DNA of 64,000 nucleotides from Aeromicrobium chenweiae (GCF_003065605.1 NZ_CP026952.1:3038001-3102000), one strand, 5' to 3'. Positions 1 to 10,347 are shown, counted from the stretch's first letter. A program made the numbers and translations. The notes: generated by a model not told the origin, from the letters alone.

Positions 1-1111
1 CCTTCCCGCTGGGGTGGTGGCCGGTGGCGCTGCGCGTCACCTCGACCCGGAACGTGATCTTGCCGGCGGTGGTGCTGCGCCGGGTCGACACGGCCAGCTC
101 GGCATTCGACTTGAGCGCGGTGGTCAGCCCGTTGACCGTCGCGCCCTCGCCCAGCGAGAACACCCGGGCGCCGGTGCTGCCGGGGGCGGTGTACCACTGG
201 TCCGCCCAGGTCCCGGACGGGTCCTCGACCCTCAGCCGCACCGCGCTGGGCGCGTCCACTGGGAGGTCGTACCGCCCTGACGACCGGGTGCTGGCGGCGC
301 CTGCGTCACGGTCCTGGTTCACCACAGCCCTGACGACGATCCCGCGCAGCGGCTCGCCGCTCGCGGTGGTCACGGTGCCCCGGACGTGCGCGCGCAGGTG
401 ATCGAGCTGCTGGGCCCCTGCTGTGGTGGTGGCGCCCTCGCGCACGGTCAGCGGTGTCGCCTGATCGACGGTGAGGGCCTCGTCATGGCACTCGTCGCGG
501 AACGTCGTGGACGTGTCGTGGTAGCAGACGGTGTACGTGCCCGCCGGGAGTCCCCGGAAGCGGTAGGTCCCGGTCGCGTCGACCGCCCGGTCGGGGTCGT
601 ACCTGCTCATCTGGAGGTTCTCGATCAGGCTGCTGTCGGGCCCGTCGACGATGTTCGCCCGGATCGACGTGGGTGACGCGCCGTCGGCCCGGCTGACACG
701 ACCTACGAGGGTCGCGGCCGGCTTCAGCGTCACGTTGCGGGTGACCGTGCGTGACGTGTTCCCCATGAACTGTCGATAGGCCGACACGGCGCGCTTCTTC
801 GGGTCCTGCACGACGACGTGGTCGTACCACCACGTCGTGTGGCTGCCCGCCGGACGGGTGAGCGAGTACCGCCCTGCACTGTTGGTCGTGACCGTCTTGT
901 ACTTCCCGAACACATCGCCGCTGTCGCCGTCGCGAAGCACCAGGGTCACCCTGGCCCCGGCCAACGGCACGCCGGCGATGGTGACCGTGCCCTTCACGGT
1001 GCCGGCCGGGACGGTGCGCGCGTCCGCCGGTGCCACGAGCAGGCCCGCGCCCAGGACCGCTGCGGCCACGAGCCCCACGAGCAGGCGGACGGTGCGGCGG
1101 TGCTGGGTCAT
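1..1111 (-). CDS. Secreted protein with carboxypeptidase-regulatory-like repeats (C-terminus outside window)
   Basis: The reading frame stays open from the ATG at 1111 to the window edge, so the C-terminus is missing. A good ribosome binding site (ggagg) lies just upstream. The first 32 residues are a classic signal peptide: MTQHRRTVRLL, then a hydrophobic stretch ending APADA. The mature part has at least three beta-sandwich modules of the carboxypeptidase-regulatory/Ig-like kind, each opening with a G-x-V motif (GTVKGTVTIAGVPLAGARV near residue 36, LVGRVSRADGASP near 130, HVRGTVTTASGEPLRGIVV near 230). It is most likely an extracellular surface protein. No catalytic motif is visible in the part present, so its job is unknown. 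It is divergent from the kinase gene. Confidence 0.7.
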   Translation of the reverse strand, partial: MTQHRRTVRLLVGLVAAAVLGAGLLVAPADARTVPAGTVKGTVTIAGVPLAGARVTLVLRDGDSGDVFGKYKTVTTNSAGRYSLTRPAGSHTTWWYDHVVVQDPKKRAVSAYRQFMGNTSRTVTRNVTLKPAATLVGRVSRADGASPTSIRANIVDGPDSSLIENLQMSRYDPDRAVDATGTYRFRGLPAGTYTVCYHDTSTTFRDECHDEALTVDQATPLTVREGATTTAGAQQLDHLRAHVRGTVTTASGEPLRGIVVRAVVNQDRDAGAASTRSSGRYDLPVDAPSAVRLRVEDPSGTWADQWYTAPGSTGARVFSLGEGATVNGLTTALKSNAELAVSTRRSTTAGKITFRVEVTRSATGHHPSGK

Positions 1112-1306
1112 GATGTTCCTCCGAGATCTGGTGCCGACGTGCCTCACGCTCGACGCTAGGCGGCGTCCGTCCCGGCGTCGATGGGGAGAGGTTCCCTCCG
1201 CCTCGCGGCCTGACGAGCCTTCAGGACCGGGGGCCGTCGGTTAGGGTGGATCGCACCCCGGCGCCCAGCGCGCCAGCCAGCTCGCTCGCTCCCAGGAGAC
1301 GGACCC

Positions 1307-3070
1307 GTGCCAGCACGTTCCCTCCCACCCCCTGAGCTGGACGGCTTCACCTTCGTCCGGCTCATCGGCCACGGCGGCTTCGCCGACGTGTACCTGTACC
1401 GCCAGGCCGTCCCGGCGCGTGATGTCGCGGTCAAGGTGATGCACCCGTTCGCCGGCGCGGACACCGAGTTCTTCCATGCCGAGGCGAACGTCATGGCCCA
1501 GCTGTCCGGGCACCCGTCGATCGTCCCGATCTTCCAGGCCGACGTCGCCGCGGACGGACGGCCGTACATCGTGATGGAGTACTGCCCCGCCCCCAGTCTC
1601 GGGGAGCGCTACCGGACCGAGCAGATCCCGCTGCCGGACGTCCTCGAGATCGGCATCAAGGTCTCGGCCGCGGTCGAGACCGCCCACCGGGCCGGCATCC
1701 TGCACCGTGACATCAAGCCCCACAACATCCTGACCAACGCCTACGGAGCGCCGTTGTTGACGGACTTCGGGATCGCTGCGGCCACCGACGACCCCGAGAC
1801 CGTGGAGACGACACTGTCGGTCCCGTGGGCGCCGCCCGAGGCCTTCCGCGGCGCGACCGTCAGGGACGTGCGCAGTGATGTGTACTCACTGGGGGCCACG
1901 GTCTACAGCCTGCTCGCCGGCCGGTCGCCCTACCAGCGCGACGACCGGACGAACGACCCCATCGCGATGGGCATCCGCATCTCGACGGAACCGCTGCGTC
2001 CCACCGGGCGCGCCGACGTCCCCGCGACCCTCGAGCACGTGCTGGCCCGCGCGATGGCCAAGGCCGTCGACGACCGGTACCCCTCGGCCTTCGACTTCGC
2101 CCGGGCCCTGCAGCAGGTCCAGGTCGACCTCGGCCTGCCGCCGACCAGGATCGAGGTGCTCGACTCCTCCCCCGGTGCACGGCGCCCGGTCCAGGTCTCG
2201 GACGACCTGGCAACGGTCCGCGCGTTCACCGTGACCGTCCCCGAGGGCGTGCCCGACGTCGGCACACGCCTCAACCCCCGCACCTCACCGACCGCCGCCG
2301 GATCGACGCGCCGACGAGCAGGCCGACCGCGAGCCTGGTCGCCGCTGTCCGCGCGCGGCGTCGCGGCCGTGCTCGCGGTGGCCCTCGTCACGGGCGTCCT
2401 GGCCTTCCTGCGCCTCGGTGGCGACTCGTCGCCTGAGAGTGGCCCGCTGCCCGGGGTTGTCAACGCGACGTACGACAACCCGGGCTGCACCGAGCAGTAC
2501 ATCCTCCAGCTCACGCGGGGCAATCCGAGCGGCTTCGCGGAGCGGATCAACGAAGCAGCCGAGCTGGTGCCGGACGTGAAGTACCTCCGAGGTTCTGACA
2601 CCTGTCCGACGTACGACCCGGTCAACCGCGACGGCCGGCCCTACTACCTCGCGTGGACGGGGCCCTACCGCACGTTGAAGGACGTCTGCGCCGCCCGGCG
2701 CGAGGCCGGCATGGGTGAGGCGATCCCGCACCTGCTCGACGAGGAGCAGCGGGGGCGGAGCTTCTGCCTGTGCCTGGAGTCGGCCGACGACCTCCCAGCC
2801 CTCGACAGCTCGGTCGACGCCTCGTTCGACGAGCAGCTCCTGGTCAACGAGCTGCAGCAGATCCTGCTGATCCGGGGCTACCTGCCCGAGCCCCGCACCG
2901 ACGAGGGCATCGGCATCATCACGCAACGGTTCGACGCAGCGACGACGGCAGCGCTCGAGGCGTACCAGAGGGACCGGGGCCTCGATCCGGACGGCCGGAC
3001 GGGACCGGCCACCTGGCGCGCCCTCCAGGCCGAGAAGCACGACGACGGACGCGCGGTCTGCCCCGACTGA
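1307..3070 (+). CDS. Transmembrane Ser/Thr protein kinase with extracellular peptidoglycan-binding domain
   Basis: 587 aa with a GTG start and an aggag ribosome binding site at 1294-1298. Residues 14-270 form a Hanks-type kinase: glycine loop GHGGFADVY (21-29), lysine K43 in VAVKVM, catalytic loop HRDIKPHN (133-140, D135), DFG at 153-155 and APPE at 175-178, all intact. A low-complexity linker is followed by one membrane segment (about 351-370). The outer part holds a Cys-containing region and ends in a PG_binding_1-like module (about 508-575; motif DGRTGPATWRAL). PknB-like kinases normally sense the wall through PASTA repeats. Here a single peptidoglycan-binding fold takes that place. Role inferred: a kinase that reports on the cell wall. 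Confidence 0.88.
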   Translation: MPARSLPPPELDGFTFVRLIGHGGFADVYLYRQAVPARDVAVKVMHPFAGADTEFFHAEANVMAQLSGHPSIVPIFQADVAADGRPYIVMEYCPAPSLGERYRTEQIPLPDVLEIGIKVSAAVETAHRAGILHRDIKPHNILTNAYGAPLLTDFGIAAATDDPETVETTLSVPWAPPEAFRGATVRDVRSDVYSLGATVYSLLAGRSPYQRDDRTNDPIAMGIRISTEPLRPTGRADVPATLEHVLARAMAKAVDDRYPSAFDFARALQQVQVDLGLPPTRIEVLDSSPGARRPVQVSDDLATVRAFTVTVPEGVPDVGTRLNPRTSPTAAGSTRRRAGRPRAWSPLSARGVAAVLAVALVTGVLAFLRLGGDSSPESGPLPGVVNATYDNPGCTEQYILQLTRGNPSGFAERINEAAELVPDVKYLRGSDTCPTYDPVNRDGRPYYLAWTGPYRTLKDVCAARREAGMGEAIPHLLDEEQRGRSFCLCLESADDLPALDSSVDASFDEQLLVNELQQILLIRGYLPEPRTDEGIGIITQRFDAATTAALEAYQRDRGLDPDGRTGPATWRALQAEKHDDGRAVCPD

Positions 3071-3107
3071 GGGCGCCCGCCACCTGCGGAGACCGCTCGA
3101 CAGGCGG

Positions 3108-4460
3108 TCAGAGCGACAGGGTCTGGCGGACCACACCGGCGAGGTGCTCGGCGACCTCGGTGGCCTGCTCGGACGTCTGCGCCTCCACCATCACGCGCAC
3201 CAGGGGCTCGGTGCCGGACTGGCGCAGCAGCACCCGGCCACCGTCACCGAGCCGGGAGGTCGCGATCGCGACCGCCCCCAGCAGCGTCGGGTCGGAGTCG
3301 GCGCGGGACTTGTCCACCCCGGGGACGTTGATCAGCACCTGCGGCAGCCGGGTCATGACCGACGCGAGCGTCGACAGCGGGGTTCGGTCCTCGACCATGC
3401 GGGCCGCGAGGTGCACCGCGGTCAGCACCCCGTCACCAGTGGTGGCGTAGTCGCCCATGATGACGTGCCCGGACTGCTCGCCGCCCATGTTGAAGCCGCC
3501 CGAGCGCATCGCCTCGAGCACGTAGCGGTCGCCCACCGCGGTCTGGATGACGGTGATGCCGGCGTTCTCGAGCGCCTGGACGAAGCCGAGGTTGCTCATC
3601 ACCGTGGCCACGACCGTGTCGTCGGTCAGGCGTCCGGCGTCGCGTGCCGCGAGGGCCAGGATCGCGAGGATGTGGTCACCGTCGACCACCTCGCCGGTCT
3701 CGTCGACGGCGAGGCAGCGGTCGGCGTCGCCGTCGAAGGCGAACCCGGCGTCCGCACCGTGGTCGACGACGGCCTTCTGGAGGTCGTCGAGGTGCGTCGA
3801 GCCGCAGTTCTCGTTGATGTTGAGGCCGTCGGGATCCGCGTGGATCGTGATGACCCGCGCGCCGAGCTCCTGGAACACCGCGGGTCCCACCTCGTACGCC
3901 GCGCCGTTGGCGCAGTCGAGCACGACCGTGAGGCCGTCGAGCGGGCGCGGGCAGGTGGCGACGAGGTGCTTGACGTACGCCGCGACCCCCGCATGGCTGT
4001 CGCCGATGCGGCCGACACCGGCGCCGGTCGGCCGGTCCCACGGCTCCTCGAGCCGGTCCTCGATGAGGACCTCGAGCTGGTCGTCGAGCTTGAGGCCCCC
4101 GCGGGCGAGGAACTTGATGCCGTTGTCGGGCATCGCGTTGTGGCTCGCGGAGATCATGACGCCCATGTCCGCCGCGAGGAATGACGTCAGGTACGCCGCT
4201 CCCGGGGTCGGCACGACGCCGAGGCGGTGCACGTCCACACCGGCAGAAGCAAGGCCCGCGACCACCGCGGCCTCCAGGAACTCTCCTGAGGCGCGGGGAT
4301 CGCGGGCCACGACTGCTGTGGGGCGCTGGTCGGCGAAAGCACCGACCTCGCCCAGGACGTGGGCCGCCGCGACCGCGAGGTCGACTGCGAGCTCGGCCGT
4401 CAGATCACGATTCGCGACACCGCGAACGCCATCCGTGCCAAAGATCCGGCCCACGAACAC
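3108..4460 (-). CDS. glmM: Phosphoglucosamine mutase
   Basis: 450 aa. GlmM interconverts glucosamine-6-P and glucosamine-1-P for UDP-GlcNAc and so for peptidoglycan. The phospho-serine loop ISASHN, the metal loop DGDADR and the phosphate-binding loop [11 protein letters not shown] near the C-terminus are all present, and the length is normal. The GTG start at 4460 follows the rpsI stop codon directly. A second GTG at 4454 would start the protein at VGRIFGTDG, the usual family beginning, so the true start may be either. Last gene of the L13-S9-glmM operon, an arrangement common in Actinobacteria. Confidence 0.95.
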   Translation of the reverse strand: MFVGRIFGTDGVRGVANRDLTAELAVDLAVAAAHVLGEVGAFADQRPTAVVARDPRASGEFLEAAVVAGLASAGVDVHRLGVVPTPGAAYLTSFLAADMGVMISASHNAMPDNGIKFLARGGLKLDDQLEVLIEDRLEEPWDRPTGAGVGRIGDSHAGVAAYVKHLVATCPRPLDGLTVVLDCANGAAYEVGPAVFQELGARVITIHADPDGLNINENCGSTHLDDLQKAVVDHGADAGFAFDGDADRCLAVDETGEVVDGDHILAILALAARDAGRLTDDTVVATVMSNLGFVQALENAGITVIQTAVGDRYVLEAMRSGGFNMGGEQSGHVIMGDYATTGDGVLTAVHLAARMVEDRTPLSTLASVMTRLPQVLINVPGVDKSRADSDPTLLGAVAIATSRLGDGGRVLLRQSGTEPLVRVMVEAQTSEQATEVAEHLAGVVRQTLSL

Positions 4461-4961
4461 TCAGCGCTTGCTGTACTGCGGAGCCTTACGAGCCTTCTTG
4501 AGGCCAGCCTTCTTGCGCTCCTTGATGCGCGAGTCGCGCGTCAGGAGTCCGGCCTTCTTGAGCACCGGGCGGTTGGCCTCTTCGTCGATCTGGTTCAGCG
4601 AGCGGGCCACGCCGAGACGCAGGGCGCCGGCCTGACCGGTCATGCCGCCACCCGTGACACGGGCGATGACGTCGAAGCGGTCCTGCAGACCGGTCTCGGC
4701 GAACGCCTCCTTGGCAATCTGCTGGTGCAGCTTGTTGGGGAGGTACTCCTCGAGCGGCTTGCCGTTGACGGTCCAGACGCCGGTGCCCGGCACGATGCGG
4801 ACGCGGGCGATGGCCTCCTTGCGGCGACCCGTTGCAGCACCCGGAGCGATCGTCGCGGGCTTGCTGGAGGTCTCGGAGGAGCCAGCCGTCTCCGAGGTGT
4901 AAGCAACACCCTCGGAGTTGGTCTGGAACTCGGTGGTCTCTTCGGTGGTGGTCTCAGCCAC
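4461..4961 (-). CDS. rpsI: 30S ribosomal protein S9
   Basis: 166 aa. The S9 core starts near residue 43 ([13 protein letters not shown]) and ends in the conserved tail KAPQYSKR, which reaches the P-site tRNA in known ribosomes. The first 40 residues are an acidic Thr/Glu/Ser-rich extension typical of Actinobacteria. It lies 20 bases after rplM and is followed without a gap by glmM, so the three genes are almost certainly co-transcribed from the promoter in front of rplM. Confidence 0.97.
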   Translation of the reverse strand: MAETTTEETTEFQTNSEGVAYTSETAGSSETSSKPATIAPGAATGRRKEAIARVRIVPGTGVWTVNGKPLEEYLPNKLHQQIAKEAFAETGLQDRFDVIARVTGGGMTGQAGALRLGVARSLNQIDEEANRPVLKKAGLLTRDSRIKERKKAGLKKARKAPQYSKR

Positions 4962-4981
4962 GATGCGCCTGCTTCTCTTCT

Positions 4982-5425
4982 TTACTGGGAGATCTGCGTG
5001 ATCTCGAACGGCTGGGGCTTCTGGGCGGTGTGCGGGTGCTCGGGGCCGGAGTAGACCTTGAGCTTCGTGATCAGCTGATCACCCAGACGGTTCTTGGGGA
5101 GCATGCCGCGCACCGACTTCTCGATCGCCTTGCGCGCATCCTTGTCGAGCAGGTCACCGTAGGCGATGGACTTGAGTCCACCCGGGTAGCCGCTGTGACG
5201 GTAGGCGAGCTTGTCGCGGCGCTTGTTGCCGGACAGGGCCACCTTCTCCGCGTTGACGATGATGACGAAGTCGCCACCATCGACGTGCGGAGCATACGTC
5301 GGCTTGTGCTTGCCGCGGAGCAGCGTCGCAGCCTGGACGGCGAGACGGCCCAGAACGATGTCCTCGGCGTCGATGACGTGCCACTGACGGGTGATGTCAG
5401 ACGGCTTGGGGCTGAACGTGCGCAC
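4982..5425 (-). CDS. rplM: 50S ribosomal protein L13
   Basis: 147 aa from the GTG at 5425 ([19 protein letters not shown]), preceded by gagaagg as ribosome binding site. A TTG at 5470 would add 15 residues that the family does not have, so it was rejected. L13 is an early-assembly large-subunit protein. The core motif [18 protein letters not shown] and the [11 protein letters not shown] region are intact. First gene of the L13-S9-glmM operon, with a leader of about 95 bases. Confidence 0.96.
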   Translation of the reverse strand: MRTFSPKPSDITRQWHVIDAEDIVLGRLAVQAATLLRGKHKPTYAPHVDGGDFVIIVNAEKVALSGNKRRDKLAYRHSGYPGGLKSIAYGDLLDKDARKAIEKSVRGMLPKNRLGDQLITKLKVYSGPEHPHTAQKPQPFEITQISQ

Positions 5426-5525
5426 GGCGTGACCTTCTCGTTCTTCGATGTGGAGGTGATCTAGAAACAAACTCTATGGTGGAGGTCGCAGCCCATGGCG
5501 GATCCACTGGGTACGACGACACACT

Positions 5526-5555
5526 AGGTTAACCGGCGGGTGACGCTCGGGTCAA
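5526..5555 (-). promoter_or_regulatory. Candidate promoter of rplM-rpsI-glmM
   Basis: Read on the minus strand: TTGACC (5550-5555), an 18-base spacer and TAACCT (5526-5531), which fits the TAnnnT -10 of actinobacterial housekeeping promoters. It lies about 100 bases upstream of the rplM start, back to back with the gltA control region. Confidence 0.55.
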
Positions 5556-5581
5556 AACGAGTCCACCCGACGACCCCCTTG

Positions 5582-5610
5582 CCAGGTGAGGTTTACCTCA
5601 CGTCTAAGTT
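5582..5610 (+). promoter_or_regulatory. DtxR/IdeR-like box and -10 element in front of gltA
   Basis: Positions 5582-5600 match the DtxR/IdeR consensus TWAGGTWAGSCTWACCTWA at 14 of 19 bases. The core is also an inverted repeat (GTGAGGT, two bases, ACCTCAC; 5586-5601). A -10-like TAAGTT follows at 5605-5610, so the box covers the place where a -35 would sit. Binding there should block transcription. The gltA start is 58 bases further on. An MntR-type regulator is possible instead of an iron regulator. Confidence 0.5.
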
Positions 5611-5667
5611 GAGAGGCGGTCCGCGCCATCACAGCGGAACCGTTCCCCCCGTCACAGGAGACCCATC

Positions 5668-6963
<1,296 letters not shown>

Positions 6964-6975
6964 ACGACGCCCCGA

Positions 6976-7005
6976 GAGACCCCCACCGTCCGCGGTGGGG
7001 GTCTC
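6976..7005 (+). terminator. Terminator after gltA
   Basis: A 12-bp perfect stem (gagacccccacc / ggtgggggtctc) with the six-base loop gtccgc begins 12 bases after the gltA stop and is followed by ttgtcgt. The stem is strong but the T-tract is weak, as is common in high-GC genomes. It could also stop transcripts coming from the opposite side. Confidence 0.75.
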
Positions 7006-7023
7006 TTGTCGTCCCGGGACGTC

Positions 7024-7234
7024 TCACTCGTCGCAGACGCCCTCGACCCGGCCCGAACCGCCCGGGAACTTCTTGTGGATGGTCACTCCCTTGCCCGCGC
7101 GCACCGGGCTGACTGTGCCGGTGATCTTGACCAGCACCTCGCCGTGGCCCTGCGGTCCCCGGTCCTCGCACGTGTCGTGCGAGAAGAGGTGGTAGACGGT
7201 GCCGGGTGCCGGCAGCCACGACGATCTTGCGCAT
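7024..7234 (-). pseudogene. Short frameshifted gene remnant between gltA and truA
   Basis: An ATG at 7234 with a gggag ribosome binding site opens a frame reading MRKIVVAAG. Soon after, near 7200-7215, the coding signal (strong G/C at third codon positions) moves to another frame, which reads [16 protein letters not shown], then HGEVLVKITGTVSPV, and ends EGVCDE at a TGA (7024-7026). From start to stop is 211 bases, one more than a multiple of three, so a single frame change joins the two parts. It looks like the start of a signal peptide fused by deletion to the C-terminal end of a secreted beta-rich protein. Function unknown. A sequencing error cannot be excluded. Confidence 0.45.
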
Positions 7235-7321
7235 GGATTCTCCCTGCAACGGCGGGCCTGGATCGCCTCACCGTCCGCTCGTCCGGAGCCGCCGTCACCC
7301 AGGGGCGATAGCGTGGGTGGC

Positions 7322-8113
7322 GTGCGGCTGCGACTCGATCTCTCCTACGACGGCACCGCCTTCCGCGGCTGGGCGACCCAGCCACGGCTGCGCACGGTCC
7401 AGGGTGAGGTGGAGTCCGCGCTGGCCACGATCCTGCGACGCGACACCGTCCCCCAGCTGACCTGCGCGGGCCGCACCGACGCGGGGGTCCACGCCCGGGG
7501 CCAGGTGGCCCACGTCGACCTCGACGACGTCGATCCGGTCGCGCTCGAGCGACGGCTCAGGCGCCTGCTCCCGGCCGACATTGCCCTGCGGGGGCTGTCG
7601 GTGGCACCGCCGGGGTTCGACGCCCGCTTCTCAGCGCTCCAACGGCGCTACGTCTACCGGTTGTGCGACGCCCCGGCCGGTCCGGACCCCCTCGCCCGCG
7701 GCAGCGTCGTGGGCTGGGCCCGGCCGCTGGACGCAGCGGCGATGGACGCGGCAGCCTCCCACCTGCTCGGCGAGCACGACTTCGCTGCCTTCTGCAAGCG
7801 GCGCGAGGGGGCCACCACGATCCGCACGCTGCTCGAGCTGCGCACCGACCGGAGGGGCGACCTCCTCGAGACGACCGTGCGGGCGGACGCGTTCTGCCAC
7901 TCGATGGTGCGCTCGCTCATGGGGGCGCTGGTAGCCGTCGGCGAGGGCCGGTTCGCCCCCGAGTGGTCCAGCGAGATCCTCGCCGGGGCCGCTCGTGACG
8001 CCCGGGTGAAGGTCATGCCCGCCCACGGGCTCGTGCTCGAGGAGGTCGTCTACCCCGACGACGAGGGCCTGGCCGCCCGCGCCCTGGAGTCGCGGAGGCG
8101 ACGCGACGAATGA
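7322..8113 (+). CDS. truA: tRNA pseudouridine(38-40) synthase
   Basis: 263 aa. TruA makes pseudouridine at positions 38-40 of the anticodon arm. The catalytic aspartate lies in [15 protein letters not shown] and the N-terminus starts with the family motif [16 protein letters not shown]. The GTG at 7322 was chosen because a -10-like TAGCGT (7309-7314) would place the transcript start on it. A GTG at 7313 with an agggg ribosome binding site is the alternative. In many Actinobacteria truA follows rplQ directly. Here it is on the opposite strand 5 kb away and leads a small cluster, overlapping the next gene by 4 bases. Confidence 0.94.
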   Translation: MRLRLDLSYDGTAFRGWATQPRLRTVQGEVESALATILRRDTVPQLTCAGRTDAGVHARGQVAHVDLDDVDPVALERRLRRLLPADIALRGLSVAPPGFDARFSALQRRYVYRLCDAPAGPDPLARGSVVGWARPLDAAAMDAAASHLLGEHDFAAFCKRREGATTIRTLLELRTDRRGDLLETTVRADAFCHSMVRSLMGALVAVGEGRFAPEWSSEILAGAARDARVKVMPAHGLVLEEVVYPDDEGLAARALESRRRRDE

Positions 8114-8613
8114 CGGTCCGCCTCGCTCCCATCACTCCCACGACCTTCCGAGCCCTCGCCGCGGGCGATGTCGCGTCGGCCGAGCAACAGATCGGGCTGC
8201 CCGTCCCCCAGGGGTTCGCCGAGGCGGTCGACATCTGGCGCTTCATGGTCAAGCTCGCGGACCAGCACCCGGACAACGCGGACTGGCTGATGCGGGCCGT
8301 GGTCGCGGACGACGTGATCGTCGGCAACGCAGGCTTCAAGGGCGCTCCCGTCGACGGCCGGGCCGAGCTCGGCTACCGGATCCTCCCCGAGCACCGCCGG
8401 CACGGCATCGCCCTCGCGGCCGTCATGCTGCTGCTCGACCACGCCCGCGGCACCCCTGGGCTCGAGCGGGTCATCGCCCGCATCGCTCCCGACAACCAAG
8501 CCTCCGTGGGCGTCGTCACCGCGGCAGGCTTTGTGCCCGACGGGGAGCACATCAGCCCGCGGTGGGGCCGTCAGCTGCAGCTCGTGCACGCGACACCGGG
8601 GCCCGACGCCTGA
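8110..8613 (+). CDS. GNAT-family N-acetyltransferase (RimJ/RimL-like)
   Basis: 167 aa. The acetyl-CoA-binding signature of the GNAT fold is seen as [18 protein letters not shown], followed by the helix and late motif [16 protein letters not shown] that fits the RimJ/RimL branch (N-terminal or small-molecule acetylation). The ATG overlaps the truA stop (ATGA), so translation is probably coupled. The substrate cannot be read from the sequence. Confidence 0.85.
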   Translation: MTVRLAPITPTTFRALAAGDVASAEQQIGLPVPQGFAEAVDIWRFMVKLADQHPDNADWLMRAVVADDVIVGNAGFKGAPVDGRAELGYRILPEHRRHGIALAAVMLLLDHARGTPGLERVIARIAPDNQASVGVVTAAGFVPDGEHISPRWGRQLQLVHATPGPDA

Positions 8614-8625
8614 CAGGATGGGGAC

Positions 8626-8967
8626 ATGGCGGTGACCTGGCGGGACGTCGTGGCGCACGGCATCACCCTGCCCGAGGTCGCCGAGAGCACGTCGTACGGC
8701 ACGCCGTCGCTCAAGGTGGCGGGCAAGCTGATGTGCCGCCTGCGCACCGACAGCGACGGCGCCCTCGCCCTGAAGTGCTCGATGGCCGACAAGGAGGCCC
8801 TCGTGGCCGGCACCGATCCCGCCTTCTTCACGACCCCGCACTACGACGGCCACGCCTACGTCCTGGCCGACCTCGAGGTCGTCGAGCGTGAGGAGCTTCT
8901 CGAGCTCGTCACCGACGCCTGGCGGATCGCCGCTCCCGCCTCGGTACGCAAGCGGCTCGAGCCATGA
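8626..8967 (+). CDS. MmcQ/YjbR family protein
   Basis: 113 aa, the usual length for this double-wing DNA-binding-like fold. Recognisable parts are the start WRDVVAHGITLPEVAES, the SYGTPSLKVAGKLMCRL strand block and the C-terminal WRIAAPASVRKRL. The biochemical role of the family is not established. It sits in the truA cluster and its stop overlaps the start of the next gene by 4 bases (ATGA). Confidence 0.85.
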   Translation: MAVTWRDVVAHGITLPEVAESTSYGTPSLKVAGKLMCRLRTDSDGALALKCSMADKEALVAGTDPAFFTTPHYDGHAYVLADLEVVEREELLELVTDAWRIAAPASVRKRLEP

Positions 8968-9740
8968 CCGGATTCCTCGCCTCGGCCCTGGTCGCCTTCG
9001 CCCTGTCCACCTCACCCGTCGCCCCACCGCCCGTCGGCGGGGTCGCGGACTACCAGCTCGGCGGGGCGTACTCCCCCGCACCCGGCGTCGACATCGTGAC
9101 CCGGGACCGCACCGCGGCACCGGCCAAGGGGCTGTACTCGATCTGCTACGTGAACTCCTTCCAGACCCAGCCCGGCCGGCTGACGTGGTGGAAGAAGAAG
9201 CACCCGCAGCTGCTCCTGCGCGACCGCAAGGGACGCCTCGTGCGCGATCCGGACTGGCGCGACGAGGTGCTGCTGGACATCCGCACATCCCGCAAGCGGG
9301 CCGCGATCGGCGCGATCAACCGGTCCTGGTTCGCCCAGTGCGGACGCAAGGGGTTCCAGGCCGTCGAGCCGGACAACCTCGACTCGTGGACCCGCTCGAA
9401 GGGACTGCTCAAGAAGTCGTATGCCGTCAACTTCGGCAAGCGGCTGGTTCGTGAGGCACACCGCAGCGGGGTCGCGATCGCGCAGAAGAACGCGCCCCAG
9501 CTGAGCCGCAAGCGCATCGGCTTCGACTTCGCGGTCGCCGAGGAGTGCGAGGTCTACCGTGAGTGCGGGGCCTACACCAAGGTCTACCGCACGCGCCTGA
9601 TCGAGATCGAGTACACCGACAACGGTCGTCGGGCGTTCGCCCGCGCGTGCGCGGCCCGCTCCGGCAGGGCCTCCATCTCGCTGCGCGACCGCGACGTGGT
9701 CCCGCGGGGCGCCAAGGGGTACGTCTTCACCTCCTGCTGA
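8964..9740 (+). CDS. Secreted GH114-like protein (endo-alpha-1,4-polygalactosaminidase family)
   Basis: 258 aa with a signal peptide (MTGFLASALVAFALSTSPVA). Family landmarks are GVADYQLGGAYSP at the mature N-terminus, LYSICYVNSFQTQPG, VLLDIRTS, the acidic motif GFQAVEPDNLDSW and GFDFAVAEECEVYRECG. Members of this TIM-barrel family hydrolyse galactosamine-containing exopolysaccharide. Whether this one does is inference. Its start overlaps the YjbR-like gene. A cell-surface enzyme in a cluster with tRNA/rRNA modification genes is odd. Confidence 0.8.
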   Translation: MTGFLASALVAFALSTSPVAPPPVGGVADYQLGGAYSPAPGVDIVTRDRTAAPAKGLYSICYVNSFQTQPGRLTWWKKKHPQLLLRDRKGRLVRDPDWRDEVLLDIRTSRKRAAIGAINRSWFAQCGRKGFQAVEPDNLDSWTRSKGLLKKSYAVNFGKRLVREAHRSGVAIAQKNAPQLSRKRIGFDFAVAEECEVYRECGAYTKVYRTRLIEIEYTDNGRRAFARACAARSGRASISLRDRDVVPRGAKGYVFTSC

Positions 9741-9762
9741 GCCGCCCTGAGAGACTGGGACG

Positions 9763-10347
9763 GTGCCAGAGCACTACTTCGAGGGAACGCCCACCAGCGA
9801 CGACCGTCGCCACGACGTCACGACCCACGTGTGGGGCCAGGACGTCACGTTCACGACCGCGTCCGGGGTCTTCTCCCAGGACGGGCTCGACAAGGCCACG
9901 GCCGTGCTGCTGCGTCACAGCACGCCTCCCGACGGCGGCACCATGCTCGACCTGGGCTGCGGCTGGGGGCCCATCGCCTGCTCACTGGCCCGCACGGCCG
10001 CCGAGGTGTGGGCGGTCGACGTCAACGCGCGCGCCCTGGAGCTGACCCGCCTCAACGCCGAGCGGCTCGGCGTCACGGTGCACGCTCGCCTGCCCGACGA
10101 CGTCCCGCCGGACCTGACCTTCGACGAGATCTGGTCGAACCCACCGATCCGGATCGGCAAGCAGGCGCTGCACGAGCTCCTGCTGCGCTGGCTCCCCCGT
10201 CTGTCCCCCGGCGGGTCGGCACGGCTCGTGGTCGGCAAGAACCTCGGTGCCGACTCGCTGCAGCGCTGGCTCGGCGAGCACGGCTGGCCCACGGAGCGGG
10301 TGGACAGCGAGAAGGGCTTCCGGATCCTGCGAGTGACGCGCGGCTAG
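9763..10347 (+). CDS. Class I SAM-dependent methyltransferase, RsmC-like
   Basis: 194 aa with a GTG start. The SAM-binding motif MLDLGCGWGPIACSLA, the acidic motif II AVDVNARAL and the N6/N2-guanine-type catalytic motif WSNPPIRIGK are clear. It corresponds to the catalytic domain of RsmC, which methylates 16S rRNA G1207, but lacks the N-terminal half of the E. coli protein, as many actinobacterial homologues do. Its stop codon shares the palindrome CTAG with the stop codon of the convergent subtilase gene. Confidence 0.85.
   Translation: MPEHYFEGTPTSDDRRHDVTTHVWGQDVTFTTASGVFSQDGLDKATAVLLRHSTPPDGGTMLDLGCGWGPIACSLARTAAEVWAVDVNARALELTRLNAERLGVTVHARLPDDVPPDLTFDEIWSNPPIRIGKQALHELLLRWLPRLSPGGSARLVVGKNLGADSLQRWLGEHGWPTERVDSEKGFRILRVTRG

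Noticed and set aside
5586..5601. CRP/GlxR-type site upstream of gltA
   Set aside because: GTGA and TCAC are there, but the spacing between them is eight bases, not the six of the CRP consensus. The DtxR-like reading fits better.
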